A stretch of DNA of 64,000 bases, from positions 232,246 to 296,245 of the forward strand of contig NZ_FOXK01000009.1 in assembly GCF_900115695.1 (NCBI RefSeq), given 5' to 3'. The DNA is from Ectopseudomonas toyotomiensis. Its GTDB lineage: Bacteria; Pseudomonadota; Gammaproteobacteria; Pseudomonadales; Pseudomonadaceae. The translations under genes were made by a program, and so were the position numbers. How positions within the stretch are numbered: position 1 is the stretch's first letter; the number at the start of each line of letters is the position of its first letter. Positions 18,836-27,193 of the stretch are shown here, piece by piece. The notes beneath the pieces are model-generated. The model saw nothing but the letters and a program-made list of their open reading frames with translations, was not told the origin of the DNA and made no database searches.

Positions 18836-18956
18836 GACAGAACCTGCATCAGGATGCACGAAAGAAAATTACGGCAGAGGCAAGGCAAGGCAGTGGCCAT
18901 CACGGCGCGCCAGGGAATCTGTCTGGCGGCAGAGATGGCCGGAACGCCAGGCAGGA

Positions 18957-19475
18957 TTATGCGCCGCGGCGCTCCCACACTTCGAAGGCGTAGAACGGTG
19001 TCTCGGCCGAAGCCGGGTGCTCGAGGCTGGAGGTCATGCGCCAGGTAGCCTCGTCGACCTCAGGGAAGAAAGCATCGCCTTCAGGGTCGAGGCCGACACG
19101 CGTCAGGTACAGGCGATCAGCCTGGGCCAGGCCCAGCTCATAGAGCTGCGCGCCGCCGATCAGCATCAGTTCCTCGGCATTCTCTTCACGTGCCCAGGCG
19201 TCGGCTCGTTCGATGGCCTCTTCCAGCGTCGCGAATACCTCGGCACCTTCCAGGGTCAGGCCCGCCTGGCGACTGACCACGATGTTGAGCCGGCCCGGCA
19301 ATGGCCGACCGAGTGAATCCCAGGTCTTGCGCCCCATGATGATCGGCTTGCCGAGCGTCAGCGCCTTGAAATGCTTGAGGTCCGCCGGCAGGTGCCAGGG
19401 CAGTTGGTTGTCGCGACCGATCACGCGGTTGTGCGCGAGCGCGGCGATCAGGGAAAGGGGTAGAGTCATTTTCAT
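18957..19475 (-). CDS. folA: Dihydrofolate reductase
   Basis: NADPH-dependent reduction of dihydrofolate to tetrahydrofolate, the target of trimethoprim. 172 residues: LSLIAALAHNRVIGRDNQLP, WHLPADLKHFKALT (with the catalytic Asp), IIMGRKTWDSLGRPLPGR, IVVSRQ, LMLIGGAQLYELGL and FYAFEVWERR. Two Met codons lie close together (19475 and 19469); the first was chosen. Upstream in-frame codons to 19796 overlap the divergent phosphodiesterase gene and are rejected. Thymidylate synthase, which regenerates its substrate, is encoded 4.4 kb to the right. Confidence 0.95.
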   Translation of the reverse strand: MKMTLPLSLIAALAHNRVIGRDNQLPWHLPADLKHFKALTLGKPIIMGRKTWDSLGRPLPGRLNIVVSRQAGLTLEGAEVFATLEEAIERADAWAREENAEELMLIGGAQLYELGLAQADRLYLTRVGLDPEGDAFFPEVDEATWRMTSSLEHPASAETPFYAFEVWERRGA

Positions 19476-19630
19476 GAACGCGAGCATAGCAGAGCGTCCT
19501 GCGCACCCGCAGCCCACCTTTGGCTTGCCGAGTGGCACACAGAACCGTCTAGGCTTGGACCTCTGTAGCAGAATCGTCACCCTTGTCGGTGCAGGCTTGG
19601 GTTTCCATCCCCGTGCAAGGAGGTACCACC

Positions 19631-20782
19631 ATGTTGACCACACCGCTTCGCAGCTGGCTGCTCTGCGCCGGCCTGTTGCTACCGGCCCTCGGCCTCGCCG
19701 CGCCAGCCAAGCCCGACAGCGTGCAGGCCGCCATCGACTGGGCGCAACAACAGCCTTTGGCGCAGAAGGGCGAGCCCCATGCCGACGCCAGGCCACTGAT
19801 CATCGCCCACCGTGGCGCCAGCGGCTACGCCCCCGAACACACCCTGGCCGCCTATGCCCTGGCGGTTCTGCAGGGCGCCGACTATGTCGAGCCGGACCTG
19901 GTGATGACCCGCGACGGGCAACTGGTGGCCCGCCACGACAATGAACTGGGCCTGACCACCGACGTGGCGCAGCGTCCGGAGTTCGCCAACCGCAAGCGCA
20001 CCCAGACGGTGGATGGCGTCAGCCTGGAAGGTTGGTTCAGCGAGGACTTCAGCCTGGCCGAACTCAAGACCCTGCGCGCCATCGAGCGCATCCCGCAGGT
20101 GCGCCCGGCCAATACCCGTTTCGATGGCCAGTTCGAGATCCCAACCCTGCAGGAGATCATCGACCTGGTGAAAAGTCTGCAGCTCAGCCAGCAGCGGGTC
20201 ATCGGCCTGTATCCGGAAACCAAGCACCCGACCCACTTCCAGCAGATCGGCCTGGCCATGGAGCAGCCACTGGTCAAGATCCTCAAGCGCAACGGCTACA
20301 ACAGCGCCAAGGCGCCGGTTTACATCCAGTCCTTCGAAGTGGAGAACCTCAAGACCCTGAGCCGTCTGACCCAGGTACGACTGGTGCAACTGCTGTGGAC
20401 CGAGGGCCAGCCCTATGACCAGCAGGTGCTCGGCACCGGCCTGGGCTACGCCCAGATGATCACGCCCAAGGGCCTGAAGGCCATCGCCCGCTACGCCAGC
20501 GGCATCGGCCCGGAGAAAGGCATGATCATCCCGCGCGACGCCGCCGGCAACCTGACCACGCCCACCAGCCTGGTGCGTGACGCCCATGCGGCCAAGCTCA
20601 AGGTCCATCCCTACACCTTCCGCGCCGAGAACGCCTTCCTGCCCACCAGCCTGCGCAACGGCAGCGAGCCGGCCGAACGTGGCGACATCGAGGCCGAACT
20701 GCGCGCCTTCCTCGCCACCGGCGTCGACGGCCTGTTCATCGACCAACCGGACATCGCCGTGCGCTTGCGCGAACAGCGCTGA
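19631..20782 (+). CDS. glpQ: Periplasmic glycerophosphodiester phosphodiesterase (GlpQ-type)
   Basis: Hydrolyses glycerophosphodiesters to glycerol-3-phosphate plus alcohol. 383 residues with a signal peptide (LRSWLLCAGLLLPALGLAA). Catalytic motif AHRGASGYAPEHTLAAY and metal ligands in DYVEPDLVMTRDGQLVARHD are clear, and DGLFIDQPDIAVRLR ends the TIM barrel. A near-perfect AAGGAGGT lies 8 bases before the ATG at 19631, deciding the start. A hairpin follows 12 bases after the stop. The gene name is by family and signal peptide. Confidence 0.9.
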   Translation: MLTTPLRSWLLCAGLLLPALGLAAPAKPDSVQAAIDWAQQQPLAQKGEPHADARPLIIAHRGASGYAPEHTLAAYALAVLQGADYVEPDLVMTRDGQLVARHDNELGLTTDVAQRPEFANRKRTQTVDGVSLEGWFSEDFSLAELKTLRAIERIPQVRPANTRFDGQFEIPTLQEIIDLVKSLQLSQQRVIGLYPETKHPTHFQQIGLAMEQPLVKILKRNGYNSAKAPVYIQSFEVENLKTLSRLTQVRLVQLLWTEGQPYDQQVLGTGLGYAQMITPKGLKAIARYASGIGPEKGMIIPRDAAGNLTTPTSLVRDAHAAKLKVHPYTFRAENAFLPTSLRNGSEPAERGDIEAELRAFLATGVDGLFIDQPDIAVRLREQR

Positions 20783-20794
20783 TTCGCACCGGGG

Positions 20795-20826
20795 CGGATC
20801 AGGGGTTATTCTCAACCCCTGATCCG
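20795..20826 (+). terminator. Hairpin after the glycerophosphodiesterase gene
   Basis: A perfect 13-bp stem (CGGATCAGGGGTT with AACCCCTGATCCG) and a 6-base loop lie just before the GTG start of the next gene. There is no T tail, so it may also act on expression of the DUF2868 gene. Confidence 0.6.
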
Positions 20827-20842
20827 AACGACGAGACGCCGC

Positions 20843-22234
20843 GTGACAGACGCCTCCTCCCCTACGCCCCTGCAACGCCTCTGGCTCAGCGAGACCATTC
20901 GCCTGCGTGAGGAACACGCCGGCCCGCTCGAAGATGCCGAGGCCAATCGCCTGGCCCGCGCCGAGCACGGTGACCTGGCCCAACGCATCCAGCATCGCGC
21001 CCTGCACCTGGCCCGTCGAGATGGTCAGTGGCAGGCGCTGTTGCACTGGCTGCAGGGCGCACGCCTGGCCGGTGGGCTGCTGGCACTGCTGGCCCTGCTC
21101 AGCGGCTTCGGTCTGGCTCTGGCCGCGTTGGGTGACGGGCGCCAACCCGTCAATGTGTTCTGGGCGCTGGGCAGCCTGCTCGGGCTCAACCTGCTGATGC
21201 TGCTTGGCTGGCTGCTGGGTCTGCTGCTGACCCGAGACCGCCCTGGCGCGCTCGGTCGCCTGTGGCTGTGGCTCAGCGAAAAGCTGGCGCGCGACGCCAG
21301 CGCCGCGCAGTTGGCCCCGGCCCTGCTGCTGATGCTGCAACGCCAACGCCTGACCCGCTGGGGCCTGGGTCTGATGGTCAACGGCCTGTGGACCCTGGCC
21401 ATGCTCGCCGCGCTGACCACCCTGTTGCTGCTGCTCGCCACCCGCCGCTACGGTTTCGTCTGGGAAACCACCATCCTCGGCGGCGACACCTTCATCGCCC
21501 TAACCCAAGCCATAGGCGCCCTGCCTGCGCTGCTCGGCTTCAGCCTGCCGGATATCGACGTCATTCGTGCCAGCGGCGACGCCGCCATCGCCAGCGAAGC
21601 CGCCCGGCAGAGCTGGGCCGGCTGGCTGGTTGGCGTAGCGCTGGTCTATGGCCTGCTGCCACGCCTGCTGCTGGCGCTGCTGTGCCTGTGGCGCTGGCAG
21701 TCAGGCACGCGCAGGCTGCGTCTGGACCTCGACCTACCGGGCTACAGCCTGCTGCGCCAGCGCCTGCAACCGGACAGCGAACGCCTCGGCGTCTGCGACC
21801 TGGCCCCCGCCGCGCTGCATCAGCCGCAAGGCGGCGCCAGTACCCAAGCCGGCAGCGGCGCGCTGCTGCTCGGCATCGAACTGGACGAGCGTCGCCCCTG
21901 GCCGCCGACACCGCTACCCAAGGGCGTGGCCGATGCCGGGGTGATCGACAGCCGTGAACAACGCCGCCAGTTGCTCGAACAACTGACCCGTTTCCCGCCC
22001 CAGCGCCTGGCCATCGCCTGCGACCCACGCCGCTCGCCGGATCGCGGCACGCTGGCGCTGCTCGGTGAACTGGCGCGTTGTGCGAGCGCCACGCGCATCT
22101 GGCTGCTGCCGCCCGCACCCGGCGAATGCCTGGACAGCGCGCGCCTGACGGACTGGCACCAGGCCCTCGGCACGCTGGGACTGCCCCATGGCGACACGGC
22201 GCCGCTGAACTGGCTGGAGAGCGGACATGATTAG
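20843..22234 (+). CDS. DUF2868 domain-containing membrane protein
   Basis: A 463-residue inner-membrane protein of unknown function beginning at a GTG. Hydrophobic spans lie at about residues 75-95 (GGLLALLALLSGFGLALAAL), 105-130, 170-200 and 260-280 (LVGVALVYGLLPRLLLALLC). The C-terminal 170 residues are soluble, with a possible nucleotide-binding-like fold (LLGIELDERRPW, LAIACDPRRSPDRGTLALLG). It is followed by a DUF3482 GTPase-like gene, and the two look like one functional pair. No enzyme activity can be assigned. Confidence 0.82.
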   Translation: MTDASSPTPLQRLWLSETIRLREEHAGPLEDAEANRLARAEHGDLAQRIQHRALHLARRDGQWQALLHWLQGARLAGGLLALLALLSGFGLALAALGDGRQPVNVFWALGSLLGLNLLMLLGWLLGLLLTRDRPGALGRLWLWLSEKLARDASAAQLAPALLLMLQRQRLTRWGLGLMVNGLWTLAMLAALTTLLLLLATRRYGFVWETTILGGDTFIALTQAIGALPALLGFSLPDIDVIRASGDAAIASEAARQSWAGWLVGVALVYGLLPRLLLALLCLWRWQSGTRRLRLDLDLPGYSLLRQRLQPDSERLGVCDLAPAALHQPQGGASTQAGSGALLLGIELDERRPWPPTPLPKGVADAGVIDSREQRRQLLEQLTRFPPQRLAIACDPRRSPDRGTLALLGELARCASATRIWLLPPAPGECLDSARLTDWHQALGTLGLPHGDTAPLNWLESGHD

Positions 22235-22259
22235 GGAACCGCAGGCACATGGACTTCAT

Positions 22260-22327
22260 GTAGGAGCGAGCTCTGCTCGCGAAGCTTTTGCCGTTTGCCA
22301 TGGTTCGCGAGCAGAGCTCGCTCCTAC
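22260..22327. repeat. Perfect 24-bp inverted repeat (GTAGGAGCGAGCTC type)
   Basis: The arms at 22260-22283 and 22304-22327 are exact reverse complements, starting GTAGGAGCGAGCTCTGCTCG. This is a widespread Pseudomonas REP-like palindrome. A single arm of the same sequence recurs at 27170-27193. Confidence 0.9.
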
Positions 22328-22372
22328 CGCAATGCACGCTCTGCTTCCGGGCTACTCGGCCGAGGCCACGCC

Positions 22373-23755
22373 ATGAACCCGCCGCTGAAACTCGCCCTGG
22401 TCGGCCATACCAACGTCGGCAAAACCTCGCTGCTGCGCACCCTGACCCGCGACGTGGAGTTCGGCGAAGTCTCGCCGCGCGCCAGCACTACTCGCCATGT
22501 CGAGGGTGCGCGACTGTCGGTAGACGGCCAGGCGTTGCTAGAGCTGTACGACACCCCCGGCCTGGAGGACGCCATTGCCCTGCTCGATTACCTGGAACGC
22601 CTCGACCGCCCCGGTGAACGCCTGGACGGCCCGGCGCGCCTGGCCCGCTTCCTCGACGGCAGCGAGGCGCGCCAGCGCTACGAACAGGAGGCCAAGGTGC
22701 TGCGCCAGCTGCTGGCCTCCGACGCCGGCCTGTATGTGATCGACGTGCGTGAGCCGGTGCTGGCCAAGTACCGCGACGAACTGGCGGTGCTGACCATGTG
22801 TGGCCGGCCGCTGCTGCCGGTGCTCAACTTCGTCGCCAGCGTCAGCCACCGCGAAGGTGAATGGCGCGAAGCCCTGGCTCGCCTCGGCCTGCATGCCCTG
22901 GTGGCGTTCGACAGCGTGGCACCACCGGAAGATGGCGAACGACGCCTGTACGAAAGCCTCGCCCTACTGCTGGAGCGTTCGCGCCCGCAGTTACAACGCC
23001 TGATCGAGGATCATGAAGCGCAGCGCCAAGCCCGTCGCCAGGCCGGCAACCGCCTGATCGCCGAGCTGCTGATCGACTGCGCCGCCTGCCGCCGCAGCGT
23101 CGCCGCTCAACCGGTGCTGGAACAGGGCGCCATTTCTGAGCTGCGTGATGCGATTCGTCAGCGCGAGCAGCGTTGCGTCGAGGCCCTGCTGCGCCTGTAT
23201 GCCTTCCGTAGCAGCGATGCCAAGGCGGCCGACCTGCCTCTGCTCGATGGCCGCTGGGGCGACGACCTGTTCAATCCGGAAACGCTGAAGCAACTGGGCA
23301 TCAAGGTCGGCGGCGGCATGGCAGCGGGCGCGGCCACCGGCGTTGGTGTCGACCTGCTGGTCGGCGGCCTCACCATGGGCGCAGCTGCCGCATTGGGCGC
23401 AGTGATCGGCGGCAGCGCGCAGACTCTGCGCAACTACGGGGAAAGGTTGAAGGGAAAGCTCAAAGGTCAGCGCGAACTGACCGTCGACGACGCCGTGCTG
23501 CGCTTGCTCGCCCTGCGTCAGCAGCAACTGCTGGCGGCACTGGATAAACGAGGCCACGCCGCCATGGACGCCATCACCCTCAGCGCCCCGCAGGATGCCC
23601 TGTGGCGCCACGGCAAGCTGCCCGCCCCGCTGAACGTGGCACGCGCCCATCCCGAATGGTCGTCGCTCAACCCCAGCGCACGTCTGGAAGAGGCCGAGCG
23701 CGCCGAACAGGTGGAGCGTTTGTGCAGTGAAATCGCCATGCAAGCGGTGGGCTGA
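22373..23755 (+). CDS. GTPase with DUF3482 domain
   Basis: A 460-residue P-loop GTPase-like protein. P-loop ALVGHTNVGKTSLLRTL (G1), a Thr-Thr pair in the switch region (ASTTRHVEGA, G2) and LYDTPGLEDA (G3) are clear; the G4 motif is not obvious, with VLNF at the expected place. Later sequence includes a Cys pair (DCAACRRS) and a Gly/Ala-rich hydrophobic stretch (about residues 315-350: GGGMAAGAATGVGVDLLVGG) that could insert into membrane. The start MNPPLKLALVGH was chosen because an upstream extension runs through a repeat. It is probably co-expressed with the DUF2868 membrane protein. Confidence 0.85.
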   Translation: MNPPLKLALVGHTNVGKTSLLRTLTRDVEFGEVSPRASTTRHVEGARLSVDGQALLELYDTPGLEDAIALLDYLERLDRPGERLDGPARLARFLDGSEARQRYEQEAKVLRQLLASDAGLYVIDVREPVLAKYRDELAVLTMCGRPLLPVLNFVASVSHREGEWREALARLGLHALVAFDSVAPPEDGERRLYESLALLLERSRPQLQRLIEDHEAQRQARRQAGNRLIAELLIDCAACRRSVAAQPVLEQGAISELRDAIRQREQRCVEALLRLYAFRSSDAKAADLPLLDGRWGDDLFNPETLKQLGIKVGGGMAAGAATGVGVDLLVGGLTMGAAAALGAVIGGSAQTLRNYGERLKGKLKGQRELTVDDAVLRLLALRQQQLLAALDKRGHAAMDAITLSAPQDALWRHGKLPAPLNVARAHPEWSSLNPSARLEEAERAEQVERLCSEIAMQAVG

Positions 23756-23830
23756 AGCCCACCCTACGTTTGGCGGCGATACACACCTGTAGGGTGGGCC
23801 GGGCGGCGCTCCGCTTCAGCCCACCAAAGC
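23745..23830. repeat. Interspersed repeat with GGGCTGAAGCCCACCC arms
   Basis: GCCCACCCTACG near 23757 is mirrored by TGTAGGGTGGGC near 23792, and GGGCTGAAGC by GCTTCAGCCC near 23813. The nested palindromes lie between the convergent GTPase and thyA genes. This is a third repeat family distinct from those at 17.5 and 22.3 kb. Confidence 0.65.
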
Positions 23831-23861
23831 CCACCTTACGACCGCTCGCACTCGCCCGGTC

Positions 23862-24656
23862 TCAAACCGCCACCGGCGCCTTGATATGCGGGTGCGCTTC
23901 GTAGCCGACCAGTTCGAAGTCCTCGAATTTGAAGGCCAGCAGATCCTTCACCTCGGGGTTGAGCTTCATGGTCGGCAGCGGCAGTGGCTGGCGGGTCAGT
24001 TGCAGGTCGGTTTGTTCGATATGGTTGGCGTACAGGTGGCAGTCGCCGCCGGTCCAGATGAACTCGCCCGGCTGCAGGTTACACACCTGCGCCACCATCA
24101 GCGTCAGCAGCGCGTAGCTGGCGATGTTGAAAGGCACGCCGAGGAAGATGTCTGCCGAACGCTGATAGAGCTGGCAGGAGAGCTTGCCGTCAGCGACGTA
24201 GAACTGGAACAGCGCGTGACATGGCGGCAGCGCCATCTGCTCGACCAGCGCGGGGTTCCAGGCCGAGACGATCAGGCGACGGGAGTCCGGGTTCTTCTTG
24301 ATCATCTCGATCAACTTGGCGATCTGGTCGATGGACTCGCCATTGGGCGCCGGCCAGCTGCGCCACTGGTAGCCGTAGACCGGGCCGAGGTCGCCGTTCT
24401 CGTCGGCCCACTCGTCCCAGATGCTGACGCCGTTTTCCTTCAGGTAACGGATGTTGGTGTCGCCCTGCAGAAACCACAGCAACTCGTGGATGATCGAGCG
24501 CAGGTGACACTTCTTGGTGGTGACGATGGGGAAGCCATCGGCCAGGTCGAAGCGCATCTGGTAGCCGAACACGCTGTAGGTGCCGGTACCGGTGCGGTCT
24601 TCCTTGAAGGTGCCGTGCTCGCGCACGTGGCGCATCAGGTCGAGGTACTGTTTCAT
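23862..24656 (-). CDS. thyA: Thymidylate synthase
   Basis: Makes dTMP from dUMP using methylenetetrahydrofolate. 264 residues, the standard ThyA length. Catalytic Cys146 lies in MALPPCHALFQFYV. Also visible are DRTGTGTYSVFG, SQ-like QRSADIFLGVPFNIASYALL and GDCHLYANH. Its ATG overlaps the lgt stop codon by one base (TGATG), so it is translationally coupled to lgt. This lgt-thyA order is conserved in Pseudomonas and other gammaproteobacteria. Confidence 0.97.
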   Translation of the reverse strand: MKQYLDLMRHVREHGTFKEDRTGTGTYSVFGYQMRFDLADGFPIVTTKKCHLRSIIHELLWFLQGDTNIRYLKENGVSIWDEWADENGDLGPVYGYQWRSWPAPNGESIDQIAKLIEMIKKNPDSRRLIVSAWNPALVEQMALPPCHALFQFYVADGKLSCQLYQRSADIFLGVPFNIASYALLTLMVAQVCNLQPGEFIWTGGDCHLYANHIEQTDLQLTRQPLPLPTMKLNPEVKDLLAFKFEDFELVGYEAHPHIKAPVAV

Positions 24657-25456
24657 CAGGCGGCTCCTTGTACGGGCTGGCGCTTGTAGGCGTAGGCGAT
24701 CAGGCCGATGCCACCGAGGATCATCGGCAGGCAGAGGATCTGCCCCATGGTCAGCCAGCCCCAGGCCAGGTAGCCCAGCTGGGCATCCGGCACGCGGACG
24801 AACTCGACGATGAAGCGGAACACGCCGTAGCAGGCGGCGAACATGCCGGACACGGCCATGGTCGGCCGCGGTTTGCGCGAATAGAACCAGAGGATGGTGA
24901 ACAGCGCCGCGCCCTCCAGGGCGAACTGGTACAGCTGCGACGGATGGCGCGCCAGTTGCTCAGGGTCGGTGGGGAAGACCATCGACCAGGGCACATCGGT
25001 GGCCTTGCCCCACAGCTCGGCGTTGATGAAGTTGCCGATGCGTCCGGCGCCGAGGCCGATGGGTACCAACGGGGCGATAAAGTCCATCAGCTCGAAGAAG
25101 CTCTTGCCGTTGCGCTTGCCGAACCACCAGGTCGCCAGCATCACCCCGATCAGGCCGCCATGGAAGGACATGCCGCCCTCCCAAACCCGCAGGATCTTCG
25201 CCGGTTCGGCGATATAGGCGGCAAAGTCATAGAAGAACACGTAGCCCAGACGGCCACCGAGAATCACCCCCATGGCCACCCAGAACACCAGGTCGGACAG
25301 CTTGTCCTTGGTCCAGGTCGCATCGAAACGCTCCAGACGGCGCGATGCCAGTAGCCATGCACCACCGATGCCGACCAGATACATCAGGCCGTACCAATGG
25401 ATTTTCAGGGGACCAAGGGCGATGGCCACCGGGTCGATCTGCGGATAAGGCAGCAT
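24656..25456 (-). CDS. lgt: Prolipoprotein diacylglyceryl transferase
   Basis: An inner-membrane enzyme that adds diacylglycerol to the lipobox cysteine of prolipoproteins. 266 residues with about seven spans. The signature GLGAGRIGNFINAELWGKAT is complete, and GGMSFHGGLIGVMLATWWFG includes the essential His-Gly-Gly motif. It sits 10 bases after the TauE/SafE gene and overlaps thyA by one base; the three minus-strand genes look like one operon. Confidence 0.96.
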   Translation of the reverse strand: MLPYPQIDPVAIALGPLKIHWYGLMYLVGIGGAWLLASRRLERFDATWTKDKLSDLVFWVAMGVILGGRLGYVFFYDFAAYIAEPAKILRVWEGGMSFHGGLIGVMLATWWFGKRNGKSFFELMDFIAPLVPIGLGAGRIGNFINAELWGKATDVPWSMVFPTDPEQLARHPSQLYQFALEGAALFTILWFYSRKPRPTMAVSGMFAACYGVFRFIVEFVRVPDAQLGYLAWGWLTMGQILCLPMILGGIGLIAYAYKRQPVQGAA

Positions 25457-25466
25457 CCAGGACTCC

Positions 25467-26249
25467 TTAAATGAAAAAACTCAGACCCACGCTGAACAGC
25501 AGCAGGGCGAACAGACGCTTGAGTAACAGTGGCGACAGGCGATGAGCCAGACGCGCACCAAAACGGGCAAAGAACATGCTGGTCACGGCGATGCCCAGCA
25601 ATGCCGGGAGATACACGAAACCGACGCTCCATGGCGGCAGATTCGGATTCCCCCAGCCGGTAAACATGAAACTCAGCGCGCCGGCGATGGCGATCGGCAA
25701 ACCACAGGCCGCCGAGGTTGCCACCGCCTGCTGGATCGGCACGCTGCGCCAGACCAGAAAGGGCACGGTAAGCGAACCACCGCCAATGCCGAAAATCGCC
25801 GAGGCCCAACCGATCACCCCGCCGGCTACCGTCAGCGTCGGCTTGCCTGGGACACCGAGACTGGCCTTGGGTTTCAGGTCCAGCGCCATCTGCGCGGCAA
25901 CGATGATGGCGAAGGTACCGATGATCTTCTGCAGCAACGGCCCCTGGATCAACGCCGCCGTCATGGCCCCCAGCGCAGCACCCAGTAGGATGCCAATGGT
26001 CAACCAGCGAAACAGCGGCCAGCGCACCGCGCCCTTGCGATGGTGCTCGAGCAGCGAATTGATCGAGGTAAAGACGATGGTCGCCAGGGACGTTCCCACT
26101 GCCAGGTGAGTGAGGATTTCCGTTGCCATACCCTGGGCGGTGAAGCTCAGCACCAGCACCGGCACGATGATCAGACCGCCGCCCACGCCGAACAGGCCAG
26201 CCAGCACACCGGCAGCCGAGCCCAGCACCAGGTAGAGCAGCAGCTCCAT
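25467..26249 (-). CDS. TauE/SafE family sulfite exporter-like permease
   Basis: A 260-residue inner-membrane protein with the twofold TauE/SafE repeat. The first half starts LGSAAGVLAGLFGVGGGLIIVP and the second carries GWASAIFGIGGGSLTVPFLV, the duplicated GxGGG motif of the family. Such proteins export sulfite, sulfonates or related anions; the substrate here is unknown. The start MELLLYLVLG (26249) was chosen because GGGG precedes it at fair spacing; upstream in-frame residues look non-coding. Confidence 0.88.
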   Translation of the reverse strand: MELLLYLVLGSAAGVLAGLFGVGGGLIIVPVLVLSFTAQGMATEILTHLAVGTSLATIVFTSINSLLEHHRKGAVRWPLFRWLTIGILLGAALGAMTAALIQGPLLQKIIGTFAIIVAAQMALDLKPKASLGVPGKPTLTVAGGVIGWASAIFGIGGGSLTVPFLVWRSVPIQQAVATSAACGLPIAIAGALSFMFTGWGNPNLPPWSVGFVYLPALLGIAVTSMFFARFGARLAHRLSPLLLKRLFALLLFSVGLSFFI

Positions 26250-26377
26250 CGACACCCCCAAAAACAAAGCGGCATGGTAGCGGAAATGCCTCCTCAACGG
26301 CACACGGATCGACGGAACGGTTGCCGCCCTTGGCTGAGCTCGCTAGCCTGCCAGACTCCGCCATAGGAGGAATGCGC

Positions 26378-27121
26378 ATGTGCCTGATCGTCTTCGCCTG
26401 GCAGCCCGAAAGCCCGACGGTGCTGCGCATGGCGGCCAATCGCGACGAGTTCTACGCGCGCCCCAGCGCCGCATTGAGTGAATGGCCGGATGCACCTGGC
26501 GTATTCGCCGGTCGCGATCTGCAAGCTGGGGGTACCTGGCTCGGCGTTACCGCGCAAGGCCGCTTCGCGGCGCTGACCAATATCCGCGACCCCAGGCAGA
26601 AAGCCGGCCCCCGTTCACGCGGCGTGCTGACAGCCGACTACCTGCTGGGTCAGGAGTCCGCGCCTGCCTATCTCGACAGGATCATGCGCGACGCACAAGA
26701 GCATGCCGGCTTCAACCTGCTGTTGGGCGACCGCCATCAGCTCTGGCATTTCAATTCTCAGGAAGGCCTGCCTCGGCAATTGCAGAGCGGCATTTATGGT
26801 ATGTCCAACGCCGACCTAGACACGCCGTGGCCGAAGCTGCTGCGTGCCAGAAATGCCCTGAGCGATAGACTCGAAAGCGAGGATGAAGCGCTACTGGAGC
26901 TGCTGACCGATCGCAGCCAGCCGGCCGACCACCTGTTACCGGACACCGGCGTCGGGCTGGCGACGGAGCGCGTGCTGTCGAGTGTCTTCATTACCACGGC
27001 CACCTATGGCACCCGCGCCAGCACGGTGCTGAACGTCTGCCGAGACGGGCGTTGGAATATCACCGAGCGCAGCTTCGGCCCGCATGGTGCCTTGGTGGGC
27101 GAGGTCGCGTTACGCGGATAG
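26378..27121 (+). CDS. NRDE family protein (TANGO2-like)
   Basis: A 247-residue protein of the NRDE/TANGO2 family. MCLIVFAWQP at the start and AANRDEFYARPSAALSEWPD contain the conserved Cys2 and the name-giving NRDE motif. GGTWLGVTAQGRFAALTNIRDP is also characteristic. Cys2 may become the N-terminal nucleophile as in Ntn hydrolases, but the reaction is not established. A GGAGG lies 7 bases before this ATG and only one base before the alternative ATG at 26372, which decides the start. Confidence 0.9.
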   Translation: MCLIVFAWQPESPTVLRMAANRDEFYARPSAALSEWPDAPGVFAGRDLQAGGTWLGVTAQGRFAALTNIRDPRQKAGPRSRGVLTADYLLGQESAPAYLDRIMRDAQEHAGFNLLLGDRHQLWHFNSQEGLPRQLQSGIYGMSNADLDTPWPKLLRARNALSDRLESEDEALLELLTDRSQPADHLLPDTGVGLATERVLSSVFITTATYGTRASTVLNVCRDGRWNITERSFGPHGALVGEVALRG

Positions 27122-27169
27122 CTCGGATGCGATCCGCGGCAACGCCGCTGATGGGATATATCCCCTGAG

Positions 27170-27193
27170 GTAGGAGCGAGCTCTGCTCGCGAA
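27170..27193. repeat. Single arm of the GTAGGAGCGAGCTC repeat
   Basis: Matches one arm of the inverted repeat at 22260-22327 over GTAGGAGCGAGCTCTGCTCG and the next bases, without its partner. It lies between the NRDE gene and the ptsP stop codon. Confidence 0.8.

Noticed and set aside
24887..26366. Long frames antisense to lgt and the TauE/SafE gene
   Set aside because: Both minus-strand genes have intact family signatures; the plus-strand frames do not.
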